NCBI RefSeq assembly: GCF_014205875.1
Contig: NZ_JACHEN010000013.1
Coordinates: forward strand, 62,001-126,000
DNA length: 64,000 nucleotides
Reading direction: 5' to 3'
DNA from: Anaerosolibacter carboniphilus
Lineage (GTDB): Bacteria; Bacillota; Clostridia; Peptostreptococcales; Thermotaleaceae
In this document: positions 9,032 through 17,669 of the stretch, one piece after another
How positions within the stretch are numbered: position 1 is the first letter of the stretch
Layout: each line of letters begins with the position of its first letter
Program-made: the position numbers and the translations under genes
Notes under the pieces: generated by a model
Told to the model about the DNA's origin: nothing
The model's database searches: none
Seen by the model: the letters and a program-made list of their open reading frames with translations, nothing else

Positions 9032-9592
9032 TTACACTTGATAGTGCAAAATGATTTCCGATTCAGATGCCTTTTCCTTTACAATCAAGAAATGATTAAA
9101 ATTCAATTCGCAGAATTCTACCAACTCTTTGATACTGCATTGTCTTTCACACACATCGATGACCTTTACAGTCACTTCATCCCACCCGTATCCCATGAGT
9201 CTTCTGGCAGCATCCTTATGGATCAATTCAAGGGGAACCGAACCAAAAACATTTCCCCTCATGACTTCATAGGTCTGCCAAAAACGATTATGAACATCTA
9301 GAGCCTTGGCCTCTTTCAAGTCCTCTGTACGTTTTTTTGAAAACTCTTCAAGATAGGTTCCCTCATAGTAGTTCTTTTTAAGAACAGGCTTGTATAGAAA
9401 TTTAATCTCATTAATGATGTCCAGCTTAATGTTGCTAAAAGCACTTTTCTTCGCCTGGATCTCTCCACGAATTTCTTCACAGGTCTGTATCATCTCATCT
9501 ATCAATTTTTCCAGGGTAACCTTGTTACCCGTATGAATACTTTTCTCAATTTCATAAGTAATCCGTTTTATATCATGAACTTTATGCTGCAT
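9032..9592 (-). CDS. Uncharacterised protein, first gene of GlnK/GlnL-like operon
   Basis: I do not recognise this 186-residue soluble protein. It starts with a helical region rich in Lys and Glu (about 1-60), and its C-terminal part (MGYGWDEVTVKVIDVCERQCSI) looks like a compact mixed fold. ATG 9592 has AGGGGATTTAG upstream. The gap to the kinase gene is 15 bases, so it is likely cotranscribed with the two-component pair and may help sensing or signalling (inference). Confidence 0.65.
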   Translation of the reverse strand: MQHKVHDIKRITYEIEKSIHTGNKVTLEKLIDEMIQTCEEIRGEIQAKKSAFSNIKLDIINEIKFLYKPVLKKNYYEGTYLEEFSKKRTEDLKEAKALDVHNRFWQTYEVMRGNVFGSVPLELIHKDAARRLMGYGWDEVTVKVIDVCERQCSIKELVEFCELNFNHFLIVKEKASESEIILHYQV

Positions 9593-9810
9593 CTAAATCC
9601 CCTTCCAATATACGCACTTATACTATTCCTATTATAGCATTAATTTGAAATAGTCTGCTAGAAAAAACATAGTAAATGATTCCAATAGCCTATAACTTTA
9701 TTGAACTTTTATTTATTCCTTGAAAGCATACTAGCGCCTCGGATTACAAATACTTAAACATATAAGAATACGTTTTAACAGAGCCTATAAAATAGAAACG
9801 GAGGTTTATT

Positions 9811-10101
9811 ATGAAATGTCCTAACTGTGAAAAAGGTAATCTCCTTCTTAAAGACGAAGTAACCTACGTCTATCTTTACGATTTGGCAGACGATGGAAAG
9901 GTGAAGTGGCAGGATCAAGAAGGCTATACCTCCTATCTTTTTGTAGATAGAGAGCAAAAAGATTTTAAACAATACGTTCAATGTAATCATTGCAATGAAG
10001 TCTATAACCATATTGTAGAACGAGTCCATGATATGGACATGATCATCCTGAAAAAAGCTATTCATTCCAACGGCCCAGTATCCAACGATTTCTTCATCTA
10101 A
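9811..10101 (+). CDS. Small zinc-ribbon-like protein
   Basis: A 96-residue protein with two CxxC pairs, CPNC at residues 3-6 and CNHC near residue 62, which probably bind one zinc as a zinc ribbon. Between them lies an acidic segment (YLYDLADDGKVKWQDQEGY). ATG 9811 has ACGGAGG upstream. Function unknown; it is a single gene divergent from the GlnK operon. A perfect 22-bp palindrome (10108-10129) and a terminator follow it. Confidence 0.7.
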   Translation: MKCPNCEKGNLLLKDEVTYVYLYDLADDGKVKWQDQEGYTSYLFVDREQKDFKQYVQCNHCNEVYNHIVERVHDMDMIILKKAIHSNGPVSNDFFI

Positions 10102-10134
10102 GAAAATCTTAGAAAGTATACTTTCTAAGACAAT

Positions 10135-10162
10135 AAAAAAACACCCAAACTCGGGTGTTTTT
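10135..10162. terminator. Bidirectional terminator
   Basis: AACACCC and GGGTGTT form the stem, with A and T tracts on either side, between the converging genes ending at 10101 and 10165. Confidence 0.88.
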
Positions 10163-10164
10163 GC

Positions 10165-10806
10165 TTATTCTCTATCGATTTGTTCTTCAAATTTTGAGCT
10201 TACTGCTCCTTCTGCCCAGCTACAGAAAAATTCATTTGATTTATAAAAATATAGTTCATCTGTTTTTCTCGCATGCTTCCAAGTACCTGTAAGATAAGAG
10301 TATTCGCCTTTTTGAAAAACGTCTTCAATAATTCTCATATTTCCCTCATACAATTCTTCGTATACTTCCCGCAAAGATTTATAATCCAATCCCATTCTAA
10401 AATAGGTATCTATGGCCATGGCTTTTAGCATCCAATCAAACTGCCTCGATAGATGGATAAATAGCTTTCTATAGTAGGCTTCCTTCACAAATATGACAGT
10501 TTCAATATCCAATGTGGGTCTATACCCCAACTCCAATCGTGCAAACTGAAACTGATCTATGGGAATATAGTTTCTTTTACGAAAAGCTTTTACCAATATT
10601 TGAAAGATTTCATGGTCTTCGATCTTTCCAAGGGCAGCCTCTATTTCTATTTCTGTCATTTCAGCATCAAGTCCAATATTATAGCACATATTCAAAAAAA
10701 CATCTCGATTGATCCATATCCATTCATGATCTTCTAGTTTCTCAATATCAAAAATTTTCTCCAGAGATTCTTCTCGGGAAAGGGCTGATAAGATTCTATC
10801 CTTCAT
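10165..10806 (-). CDS. Uncharacterised soluble protein
   Basis: Not recognised. A 213-residue protein rich in aromatic and acidic residues, predicted helical, with no signal peptide or membrane segment. I place the start at ATG 10806, preceded by GGTGGTGGAG; a longer reading starts 36 bases upstream. Its start overlaps the end of the O-antigen-ligase-like gene by 11 bases, so the two are translationally coupled. The C-terminal SSKFEEQIDRE is strongly charged. Confidence 0.62.
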   Translation of the reverse strand: MKDRILSALSREESLEKIFDIEKLEDHEWIWINRDVFLNMCYNIGLDAEMTEIEIEAALGKIEDHEIFQILVKAFRKRNYIPIDQFQFARLELGYRPTLDIETVIFVKEAYYRKLFIHLSRQFDWMLKAMAIDTYFRMGLDYKSLREVYEELYEGNMRIIEDVFQKGEYSYLTGTWKHARKTDELYFYKSNEFFCSWAEGAVSSKFEEQIDRE

Positions 10807-12007
10807 ATCTCCACCACCTATGTTGTCTATTCTCTTTTTCAAGCTTCATCCAAATTCCATCGGATATGGCCATCATGGTCCATACAAAAATAGCATATTG
10901 GGGTGCAAAAACCACTGCATCAGTTATTCCTTGAATCAGCAATGTCATGTAAAACATACTCATACTTATGCCTATTGTTTTTATACCCTTATTCTGACTA
11001 TAAATCACCATTTCTATTGCATTTTTTATGGCTTTTCCTAGCATTACCAATAGCAGTGAAAATCCAATGAATCCGGTCTCCGCCAGGGTATGGAGAAAAA
11101 GATTATGTCCATGAAAAACTGGCGCTTTGATCTGTGTTGAGTATTGATCAATATATACTTGCATGGTATTCAATCCAGTTCCAAAGAGAGCATGATCCTG
11201 AATGATGTTCATGGCTGCTTTGTAAATCTCCAACCTATATCCAATACTGCTATCTTTTGAAGCTAATTCGGGACTCATTCTTTGGGTATAATTGCTTCCA
11301 TCGATCATAAGAGCTAAAATCAAAATAATCATACCATATATAATATATCTTTTATTCTTTTTTAAAGCAGTCAGCACCACGGTGGCTACAGCCAGAGCCA
11401 ATAATGCAGCTCTGGAATAAGTAAATATCAAACATATGGAACAGAGGCATAAAGAAATCACATGGAACAGCCTATTCCTCATCTCTTCAATAGCGGTAAC
11501 CGTAATGCAGATCATGGAAACCAAATAAGCACCCAATACATTTGGATTATACATGGTAGAATATACACGAATTTGAATATTGTACACCGTTTTGTCTATC
11601 CATGATTTGGGCACAACGGAAGGATCCAGATAAAAATATTGGACAATACCAATTACAGATATCATTATGCTTCCCAGAACCAATATATTTATAAGGTCGC
11701 CATATTCTTCTTGGGTTTTGAAATTGTCACGAATCGTTATATAAGCTACGATTTGTAGTATAATAAGAGTAAATGCCTGAAGTCCATAAAAAGTATATTG
11801 TGTTTGGATCAATTGAAAAAACAAGTATACAATAATACTACATAAAAGTCCATTCTTTTTACAGATAAAGTTCATTCCCAACGGCTTGGACTTAAATATC
11901 TTATATAGGCCCAAGATTAACAGAACTGTATATCCCATATATGCAGAAATGCTGGCAGCTATCATAGCTAACATGATAATCCGCTGTTCTATACGGTCGT
12001 TCCCCAT
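10796..12007 (-). CDS. O-antigen ligase/polymerase-like membrane protein
   Basis: A 403-residue protein with about ten to twelve membrane segments. The large loop and the following segment, FHGHNLFLHTLAETGFIGF, match the Wzy/WaaL-type O-antigen ligase superfamily signature (H-N-x-x-L-x-x-x-x-E-x-G). In a Gram-positive this would act on a surface polysaccharide or teichoic acid-like polymer. No other polysaccharide genes are adjacent, so the substrate is open. The stop overlaps the next gene. Confidence 0.8.
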   Translation of the reverse strand: MGNDRIEQRIIMLAMIAASISAYMGYTVLLILGLYKIFKSKPLGMNFICKKNGLLCSIIVYLFFQLIQTQYTFYGLQAFTLIILQIVAYITIRDNFKTQEEYGDLINILVLGSIMISVIGIVQYFYLDPSVVPKSWIDKTVYNIQIRVYSTMYNPNVLGAYLVSMICITVTAIEEMRNRLFHVISLCLCSICLIFTYSRAALLALAVATVVLTALKKNKRYIIYGMIILILALMIDGSNYTQRMSPELASKDSSIGYRLEIYKAAMNIIQDHALFGTGLNTMQVYIDQYSTQIKAPVFHGHNLFLHTLAETGFIGFSLLLVMLGKAIKNAIEMVIYSQNKGIKTIGISMSMFYMTLLIQGITDAVVFAPQYAIFVWTMMAISDGIWMKLEKENRQHRWWRYEG

Positions 12008-12109
12008 CGTTCCTTCTCCTTATGCTATAAATTTCCAGTCACTTAAATCATATTGTAGCATATACAGGAAGGAAAAACTATGGAATATACCTAAAAAGGA
12101 GTTTTATAA

Positions 12110-12586
12110 ATGGATAATCATAATTTCATTGGTGTAGGCGGGTTGCTCTATCATCATAATCAATATCTCCTGGTAAAACATACCTATGGCGAATACAAAG
12201 GGCAATGGATTCTCCCAGGAGGCCATGTGAATCCTGGCGAGCATATTGATGACGCCATTGTCCGTGAATTTAAAGAGGAAACGGCACTGGATGTCCATCC
12301 TCGTAGTGTTCTTGCTCTTCGATCTAGAAAAAGAAGCGATACATCCCTTGATTGTTATATTATCTTTCTACTGGAATATCTAGACGGCCAACCAGCCAGC
12401 GATAACTTGGAAAATGATGCTGCTAGATTTTTTTGTTTGGAGGAAATTAATAGCATGGATAATATCATTGAATTATCAAAAATTATTATTAATGAATTTC
12501 ATGCTGCTACACTAAAGGTTTTAGAAAAATCCACGACCTATAGCCCTCAAGGCATGGATCCTGAAACGTTGCGACTGTATCTCTAG
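12110..12586 (+). CDS. Nudix hydrolase
   Basis: A 158-residue Nudix enzyme. The box is complete: GGHVNPGEHIDDAIVREF then KEETAL, introduced by WILPGG. It is of the general ADP-ribose/nucleotide-sugar pyrophosphatase type; substrate unknown. ATG 12110 has AAAGGAG upstream. It is followed after 27 bases by the HAD phosphatase gene on the same strand, probably one transcript ending at the hairpin at 13125-13150. Confidence 0.85.
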   Translation: MDNHNFIGVGGLLYHHNQYLLVKHTYGEYKGQWILPGGHVNPGEHIDDAIVREFKEETALDVHPRSVLALRSRKRSDTSLDCYIIFLLEYLDGQPASDNLENDAARFFCLEEINSMDNIIELSKIIINEFHAATLKVLEKSTTYSPQGMDPETLRLYL

Positions 12587-12613
12587 CTTGTCGTTCTAAA
12601 GGAGGTTTTATAT

Positions 12614-13126
12614 ATGCAAAAGGCAGTATTTCTTGATCGTGATGGCGTTATCAATGACAATCGAGTTCCTGTAAATAAGCCTGATGATTTTATTTTTTTC
12701 CCATGGACCTTCGAGGCTGTCAAAATACTTAATGATGATGACTATCATGTATTTGTTGTAACCAATCAAGGTGGTATTGAAATGGGATATTTTACCCATG
12801 AAAACCTTAAAGACATCCATGATAAAATGTTGGCAGACTTTGAAGCCAATGAGGTAGCAATTCATGGCGTGGCCTATTGCCCTCACTTCAAATCAAAATG
12901 CGAATGCAGAAAGCCTGCACCAGGTATGATTCTCAATCTTGCCCGAGATCACCATATCGATCTTAAGTCTTCTTTTATGGTGGGAGATCGGGATTTTGAT
13001 ATTGAAGCAGGCCGTCGAGCCGGCTGCAAAACCATAAAGCTGGGCACTCCTTATGCAAATGCTGACTATACCGTTTCCAACCTGCTAGAGGCAGCAAAGC
13101 TGATCGTTTCAGTAAATAATAAATAA
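12614..13126 (+). CDS. HAD-IIIA phosphatase, GmhB-like
   Basis: Haloacid-dehalogenase phosphatase of the histidinol-phosphatase/heptose-bisphosphate (GmhB) type, 170 residues. Motif I FLDRDGVIN is at residues 6-14, motif II is VVTNQGG, motif III KP and motif IV MVGDRDFDIEAG. The zinc loop typical of GmhB is present (CPHFKSKCECRKP). Such enzymes remove the C7 phosphate of heptose bisphosphate or act on related sugar phosphates. AAAGGAGG precedes ATG 12614. Confidence 0.87.
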   Translation: MQKAVFLDRDGVINDNRVPVNKPDDFIFFPWTFEAVKILNDDDYHVFVVTNQGGIEMGYFTHENLKDIHDKMLADFEANEVAIHGVAYCPHFKSKCECRKPAPGMILNLARDHHIDLKSSFMVGDRDFDIEAGRRAGCKTIKLGTPYANADYTVSNLLEAAKLIVSVNNK

Positions 13127-13150
13127 ATACCAGCATTTTTGCTGGTATTT
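13125..13150. terminator. Bidirectional terminator
   Basis: AAATACCAGC and GCTGGTATTT form a perfect 10-bp stem with an ATTTTT loop between converging genes. Confidence 0.88.
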
Positions 13151-13158
13151 ATTTGCTT

Positions 13159-13839
13159 TCATACAGGCTCTGTAAACTTATAACGATGGACAGGTCGACC
13201 TACGCTGCCATACTCTAATTCCACTTGAACGACTTTTTTATCTGCCAGATATTCTAAATACCTTCTGGCAGTAACCCTTGCAATTCCAACCTCTTGGGAT
13301 AACTCCATGGATGTATGAAACTTATTGTTATGCTTTAAGTAGTCTACAACAAGGTCTAAAGTAGTTTGATTCAATCCCTTTGGCAATTCTTCCACCGCAT
13401 CACTCTTTACATGGAGAATTCGATCTAAATCCTGCTGCTGAAAATTATCTTTGTTTTCTAGTTCTTCCCTCATTTTCTGATAGTGGAGTAAAGCTTCCTT
13501 GAATCTCTCAAATTTAAAAGGTTTTATGATATAATCGATCACACCATATCGTATGGCTTCATGGATCGTATCTACAGTCTTATCGGCTGTAATTAAAATC
13601 ACATCCACATTCGCACCGATTTTCCTAATTTCCTTCAATACAGACAATCCATCCATTTTAGCCATAAAGACATCTAATAAGACCAATTGGGGTTTAAACT
13701 CTTGAAGCATTTGCAAAGCTTCAGCCCCATTATTTGCAATTCCTGCAACACGAAAATCTCTAATCTTAGAAATAAACCTTCGATTAATCTCCTGAACCAT
13801 AGGATCATCCTCGACAATTAAAACTTGTATTTCTTTCAT
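13159..13839 (-). CDS. Response regulator, CitB/DcuR family
   Basis: A 226-residue regulator: receiver domain with acidic pocket EDD at 10-12, phospho-acceptor Asp56 in LVLLDVFMAKMDG and Lys in IIKPF, then a C-terminal helix-turn-helix of the DcuR/CitT type (MELSQEVGIARVTARRYLEYL). The family normally controls uptake of C4-dicarboxylates or citrate. Paired with the kinase gene 17 bases upstream. The target is not in sight; the DAACS symporter 7 kb away is a possible one (inference). Confidence 0.9.
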   Translation of the reverse strand: MKEIQVLIVEDDPMVQEINRRFISKIRDFRVAGIANNGAEALQMLQEFKPQLVLLDVFMAKMDGLSVLKEIRKIGANVDVILITADKTVDTIHEAIRYGVIDYIIKPFKFERFKEALLHYQKMREELENKDNFQQQDLDRILHVKSDAVEELPKGLNQTTLDLVVDYLKHNNKFHTSMELSQEVGIARVTARRYLEYLADKKVVQVELEYGSVGRPVHRYKFTEPV

Positions 13840-13856
13840 CGCATCTCACCACACTA

Positions 13857-15455
13857 TTATTTTTTAGGAATCATCACAATCATTTCAGTACCAATATCTA
13901 TCTGACTTTCCACGTGGATGGTGCCACCTATGCCCGCAAGGACCTGCTTAATTAATGCTAGTCCTACACCCTTGTTCTCGCCTTCTTTTGTAGAAAATCC
14001 AAACTCAAATATTTTTTCTAGATTCTCATCTGGAATTCCTTCTCCCGTATCTGTAACAATGATTTCCATTTCTTCTATACCATCATTAATGGTCAAATAT
14101 ACATTTCTACGCTCTCGTTCAAGACCGCTGACGGCATCGATAGCATTTTCTATGAGGTTTCCTATAATCGTCAGAAGAACTTCCGTATCTATTTCATTAT
14201 CCCCATGGGTTACTCTACTGCTGGGATCTATAGAGAATTTAATCTTCATCTCTTCCATCTTATTATATTTTGCCAACAGCAGCCCAGACAAAGATGGATT
14301 TTTTATATGCTTCGTTAAAAATCCCAAGGTTTCCTTGTGAAGATTACTAATATCATCTATATACTTCATCGCCTCATCATAGCATTTCAATTGTAGTAAT
14401 CCAGATATGGTATGCATCTTATTCAAGAATTCATGGTTTTGCGCCCTCAGGGCATCGATAAACCGTCTTACACCCGTCATTTCTTCTGCAAGATTTTTTA
14501 CTTCCGTCAGATCTCTAAAGCTGGATACGGCACCAATAGCTTCTCCTCCCAGATTGATAGGAAGTGTATTGGCTACGATGGCCTTATTGTTCAAAATGTG
14601 CTCTCGATCATACTCAGGAATGCCTTTTTCAATAATTTCTGGCATATGACTGTTTTTTATGATCTCCCGAATATCCTTACCGATCACATCCTCTTTAATC
14701 CCTAAAATCCTTTTCCCCTCACCATTTAACATCGTAATTTTATATTCACTGTCAACAGCCAAAATCCCTTCTCTCACCGTCTGTAAAATAACATATCTTT
14801 CCTTTAAAAGTCGAGCAATCTCCAAGGGCTCCAATCCAAATATTTGCCTTTTGATATTTTGCGCCAGCAGTGTTGCCCCCATAATGGTGAGGAGAATAGA
14901 AAAAGCCAGAATAAAGTAAAATCCACTCTCAATCTCAGTCAAAAACCTGGTTATATGGGGCAAAACCATATTGACCAGAACAATTCCCACCTGCTTTCCA
15001 TCATTGTAGATAGGCATATGGGCTTGAATATATTTTTCCTGCTTTTTAGAGACTTTTGATATATAGGCTTTTCCCTCATAGGCCATGCTATTGTTTGCGT
15101 TGATATCCCGTCTCCCGATTTTGTTAAAAGCCGAATGGGCATATTGGATACCATTCATGTCCGTCACAACAATGGCTTCTGCATTTGACGCCCTGCGTAT
15201 ATCTTCAACAATTAATTGAACCCTATATTCGCCCCTAGGCTTCCCAATATTGATTTGAATATCCCTTTGCAGTACTACCTTTTGCGCTACTTCCATAGCA
15301 TTTTTTCCCAATACTTTTTCAACACTGTTATTGATATACCATAGGCTAAAACCGCCGATAATGGAGATAAGGACCGTAACCATCACCGTTGTAAAAACGA
15401 TCATCTTCATCTTCAAGGTGGCTTTAAAATACCTTTCTATAAATCTCACTCCCAC
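13857..15455 (-). CDS. Sensor histidine kinase, DcuS/CitA family
   Basis: A 532-residue membrane kinase with two membrane helices (about 18-38 and 178-200) flanking an extracytoplasmic sensor domain of the CitA/DcuS PDC type. A PAS domain follows (YVILQTVREGILAVDSEYKI), then the phospho-acceptor region RAQNHEFLNKMHTISGLLQL with the family HExxN-type box, and the ATPase domain: N box NLIENAIDAV, VTDTGEGIP, FEFGFSTKE, GVGLALIKQV. Works with the adjacent DcuR-like regulator. Confidence 0.92.
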   Translation of the reverse strand: MGVRFIERYFKATLKMKMIVFTTVMVTVLISIIGGFSLWYINNSVEKVLGKNAMEVAQKVVLQRDIQINIGKPRGEYRVQLIVEDIRRASNAEAIVVTDMNGIQYAHSAFNKIGRRDINANNSMAYEGKAYISKVSKKQEKYIQAHMPIYNDGKQVGIVLVNMVLPHITRFLTEIESGFYFILAFSILLTIMGATLLAQNIKRQIFGLEPLEIARLLKERYVILQTVREGILAVDSEYKITMLNGEGKRILGIKEDVIGKDIREIIKNSHMPEIIEKGIPEYDREHILNNKAIVANTLPINLGGEAIGAVSSFRDLTEVKNLAEEMTGVRRFIDALRAQNHEFLNKMHTISGLLQLKCYDEAMKYIDDISNLHKETLGFLTKHIKNPSLSGLLLAKYNKMEEMKIKFSIDPSSRVTHGDNEIDTEVLLTIIGNLIENAIDAVSGLERERRNVYLTINDGIEEMEIIVTDTGEGIPDENLEKIFEFGFSTKEGENKGVGLALIKQVLAGIGGTIHVESQIDIGTEMIVMIPKK

Positions 15456-15641
15456 TCCACAGTTTTATTAATATCATATATTACATTCTCCCCCATACCC
15501 AATTATTCCTTCTCCTCTTTATATTGCAGCTTTGCGTTATTGTAAAAAAGAATACACGCCAGGGTGGATATATGAATTTTTATCAGTTTCATAGCAAACT
15601 TTTCCTTTAAAATGGTATAATAAGTATTTGGAGGTGATTGT

Positions 15642-16790
15642 GTGAATATATTATTTTTTACCGTATCTGCGGGGGAGGGCCATAACCAGGTTGCCAGAAC
15701 TGTAGCAGATAAAATTAAGCAAACCGATCCGAATCATAAAGTAGAAGTCATCGATACCTTTAATTATGTGCATCCCAGCTTACATAAAATTGTATTTGAG
15801 GCGTATATAAAATCTATTAAATATATTCCGACCTTATATGGTTTTATCTATAAACGTTCCGAGGTTACTGATAACTCCATTGTAGACGTCAGTGAGTTTT
15901 TGAATAAGGTAGTGCTTTCAAGGAAATTCACGCGGCTTTTGGCTGATTTCCGTCCAGACATTATTGTCTGTACCCACCCCTTTCCCGCTGAAGCACTGTC
16001 GGCAATGAAGAGAAAGGCTAAAATAGATATCCCTTTGGTTACGATACTCACCGATTATACCATTCATCCAAGCTGGATTAATAAAGAAATCGACTACTAT
16101 ATCATGCCTTCAGAAAACTTTATTCATGAATTCCAGTATTGGCAGATCCCATCGGAGCGGGCAAAATTTTTTGGTATTCCTATTGATGAAAAATTTTCAA
16201 GGTCCTATACTCGTCAGGAAGTATGTGAAAAACTAAATGTTTCCAATACCTTTACCGCACTGATCATGGGGGGTGGATTAGGATTAGGTAATATAACTGA
16301 AACCCTTGACTATCTTTTTACGTATAATATTGATATCCAGATCATTGCCATTGCAGGAAAAAACCAAGAGCTATATCGGTACCTATCCTTAATCAATCGT
16401 AAAAATCTTAAGGTATTTGGTTATGTTTCCAACATTGATGAGTTTATGAGCATCTCTGATCTTATTATCACAAAACCTGGAGGAATTACTGTCACAGAAG
16501 CCTTAACAAAGGAATTACCTATTATCGTTACGTGGAATCTTCCTGGACAAGAGGAGCGCAATATGGAATTCATATTGAACAATGGCATCGGTATGGTGGC
16601 TACCAGCCCCAATTCTCTTATTTCTTGTATTAATCTTCTAAAAGATAATCCAGATCGATACCAAATCATCCGCAATAATATGGCTAGAATTCGAAAACCC
16701 CATGCCACAGAAGACATTGCAAACTTTATATTAAGCATGCCCAGTACGAATCCATCTTCTAATGAAAGATCGGCATTCGAAGTTCGGTGA
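15642..16790 (+). CDS. Processive diacylglycerol glucosyltransferase-like (UgtP/MGDG synthase family)
   Basis: Glycosyltransferase of the MurG/GT28 superfamily, 382 residues. The N-terminal domain starts ILFFTVSAGEGHNQVAR, typical of MGDG synthases and UgtP. The C-terminal nucleotide-sugar domain has IMGGGLGLG, the KPGGITVTEAL donor-binding loop and a conserved LPGQEERN. These enzymes add glucose or galactose to diacylglycerol to make glycolipid anchors at the membrane. GGAGGTGATT precedes GTG 15642. A single gene, divergent from the DcuS-like kinase. Confidence 0.88.
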   Translation: MNILFFTVSAGEGHNQVARTVADKIKQTDPNHKVEVIDTFNYVHPSLHKIVFEAYIKSIKYIPTLYGFIYKRSEVTDNSIVDVSEFLNKVVLSRKFTRLLADFRPDIIVCTHPFPAEALSAMKRKAKIDIPLVTILTDYTIHPSWINKEIDYYIMPSENFIHEFQYWQIPSERAKFFGIPIDEKFSRSYTRQEVCEKLNVSNTFTALIMGGGLGLGNITETLDYLFTYNIDIQIIAIAGKNQELYRYLSLINRKNLKVFGYVSNIDEFMSISDLIITKPGGITVTEALTKELPIIVTWNLPGQEERNMEFILNNGIGMVATSPNSLISCINLLKDNPDRYQIIRNNMARIRKPHATEDIANFILSMPSTNPSSNERSAFEVR

Positions 16791-16795
16791 CAAGA

Positions 16796-16819
16796 GGCGA
16801 TTCATGAATCGCCCCTACA
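16796..16819. repeat. Palindromic intergenic repeat (CGCCCCTAC type)
   Basis: GGCGATTCATGAATCGCC is a perfect 18-bp palindrome followed by CCTAC. Related elements with the same CGCCCCTAC end occur at 26962-27030 and 35689-35713. Confidence 0.7.
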
Positions 16820-16844
16820 TTTTTTCAACCTTATCCTGTGTCAT

Positions 16845-16880
16845 AAAAAAAGATCAACCTCTCTCGGTTGATCTTTTTTT
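16845..16880. terminator. Bidirectional terminator
   Basis: AAAGATCAACC and GGTTGATCTTT form the stem, with A and T runs on both sides, between the glucosyltransferase gene and the converging fabI. Confidence 0.9.
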
Positions 16881-16881
16881 G

Positions 16882-17646
16882 TTAATACCCTAATATATTA
16901 TAACCACAATCCACATGGATCACTTCACCCGTAATACCACTGCTCATAGGACTGCATAAAAACAATGCAGTATTGGCAACCTCCTCGGTTTGAACCAATC
17001 TTCCCATGGGTACCTTCTCTTCAAATTCTTTTAGCATGATGGTAAAATCTTTTACGCCTTTGGCTGCCAGGGTCTTGATCGGTCCTGCCGATATGGCATT
17101 CACCCGAATATTTTCCTTGCCAAGATCGACTGCTAGATATTTTACACTGGCTTCAAGAGCGGCCTTGGCTACCCCCATCACATTATAATTCTTGACAACT
17201 CGCTCTCCCCCTAGGTAGGACAAAGTAATAATACTCCCGCCCTCTTTCATCAGAGGTACAGCTACTCTAGTTACAGCCACAAGTGAATAAGCACTGATAT
17301 CCTGCGCCATGGCGTAGCCTTCTCTGGATGTATTCATGTAGCGTCCTTCTAATTCTTCTTTTTTGGCATGGGCAATACTATGTACTACTCCATGAATCAC
17401 ACCCACCTTTGCTTCAATTTCTTCAAATGCTCTCGCAATGTCTTCATCCTTGGTTACATCACAATGGATTAGCGAAAATGTTCCCATTTCCTCCGTTAGT
17501 TTTCGGATATGTTCTTCGCTTCTCTCTCCTTGATATGTAAAGATTAAATTCACACCAGCCTGATGGAGCGCCTGGGCAATTCCCCATGCAATACTCCATT
17601 TATTAGCTACACCCATTACAACAATGTTTTTTCCCTTTAATTTCAT
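16882..17646 (-). CDS. fabI: Enoyl-ACP reductase (NADH)
   Basis: Last step of fatty-acid elongation: reduces trans-2-enoyl-ACP. A short-chain dehydrogenase of 254 residues. The FabI fingerprint is present: GVANKWSIAWGIA at the dinucleotide site, SYLGGERVVKNYNVMGVAK with the catalytic Tyr-x6-Lys, and GPIKTLAAKG. I use ATG 17646 (MKLKGKNIVVMG); GTG 17652, two codons earlier, has better spacing from AGGAG and may be the true start. It follows the PBP gene by about 20 bases and may share its transcript. Confidence 0.94.
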   Translation of the reverse strand: MKLKGKNIVVMGVANKWSIAWGIAQALHQAGVNLIFTYQGERSEEHIRKLTEEMGTFSLIHCDVTKDEDIARAFEEIEAKVGVIHGVVHSIAHAKKEELEGRYMNTSREGYAMAQDISAYSLVAVTRVAVPLMKEGGSIITLSYLGGERVVKNYNVMGVAKAALEASVKYLAVDLGKENIRVNAISAGPIKTLAAKGVKDFTIMLKEFEEKVPMGRLVQTEEVANTALFLCSPMSSGITGEVIHVDCGYNILGY

Positions 17647-17669
17647 TTCCACCGCCATCACTCCTTTCA

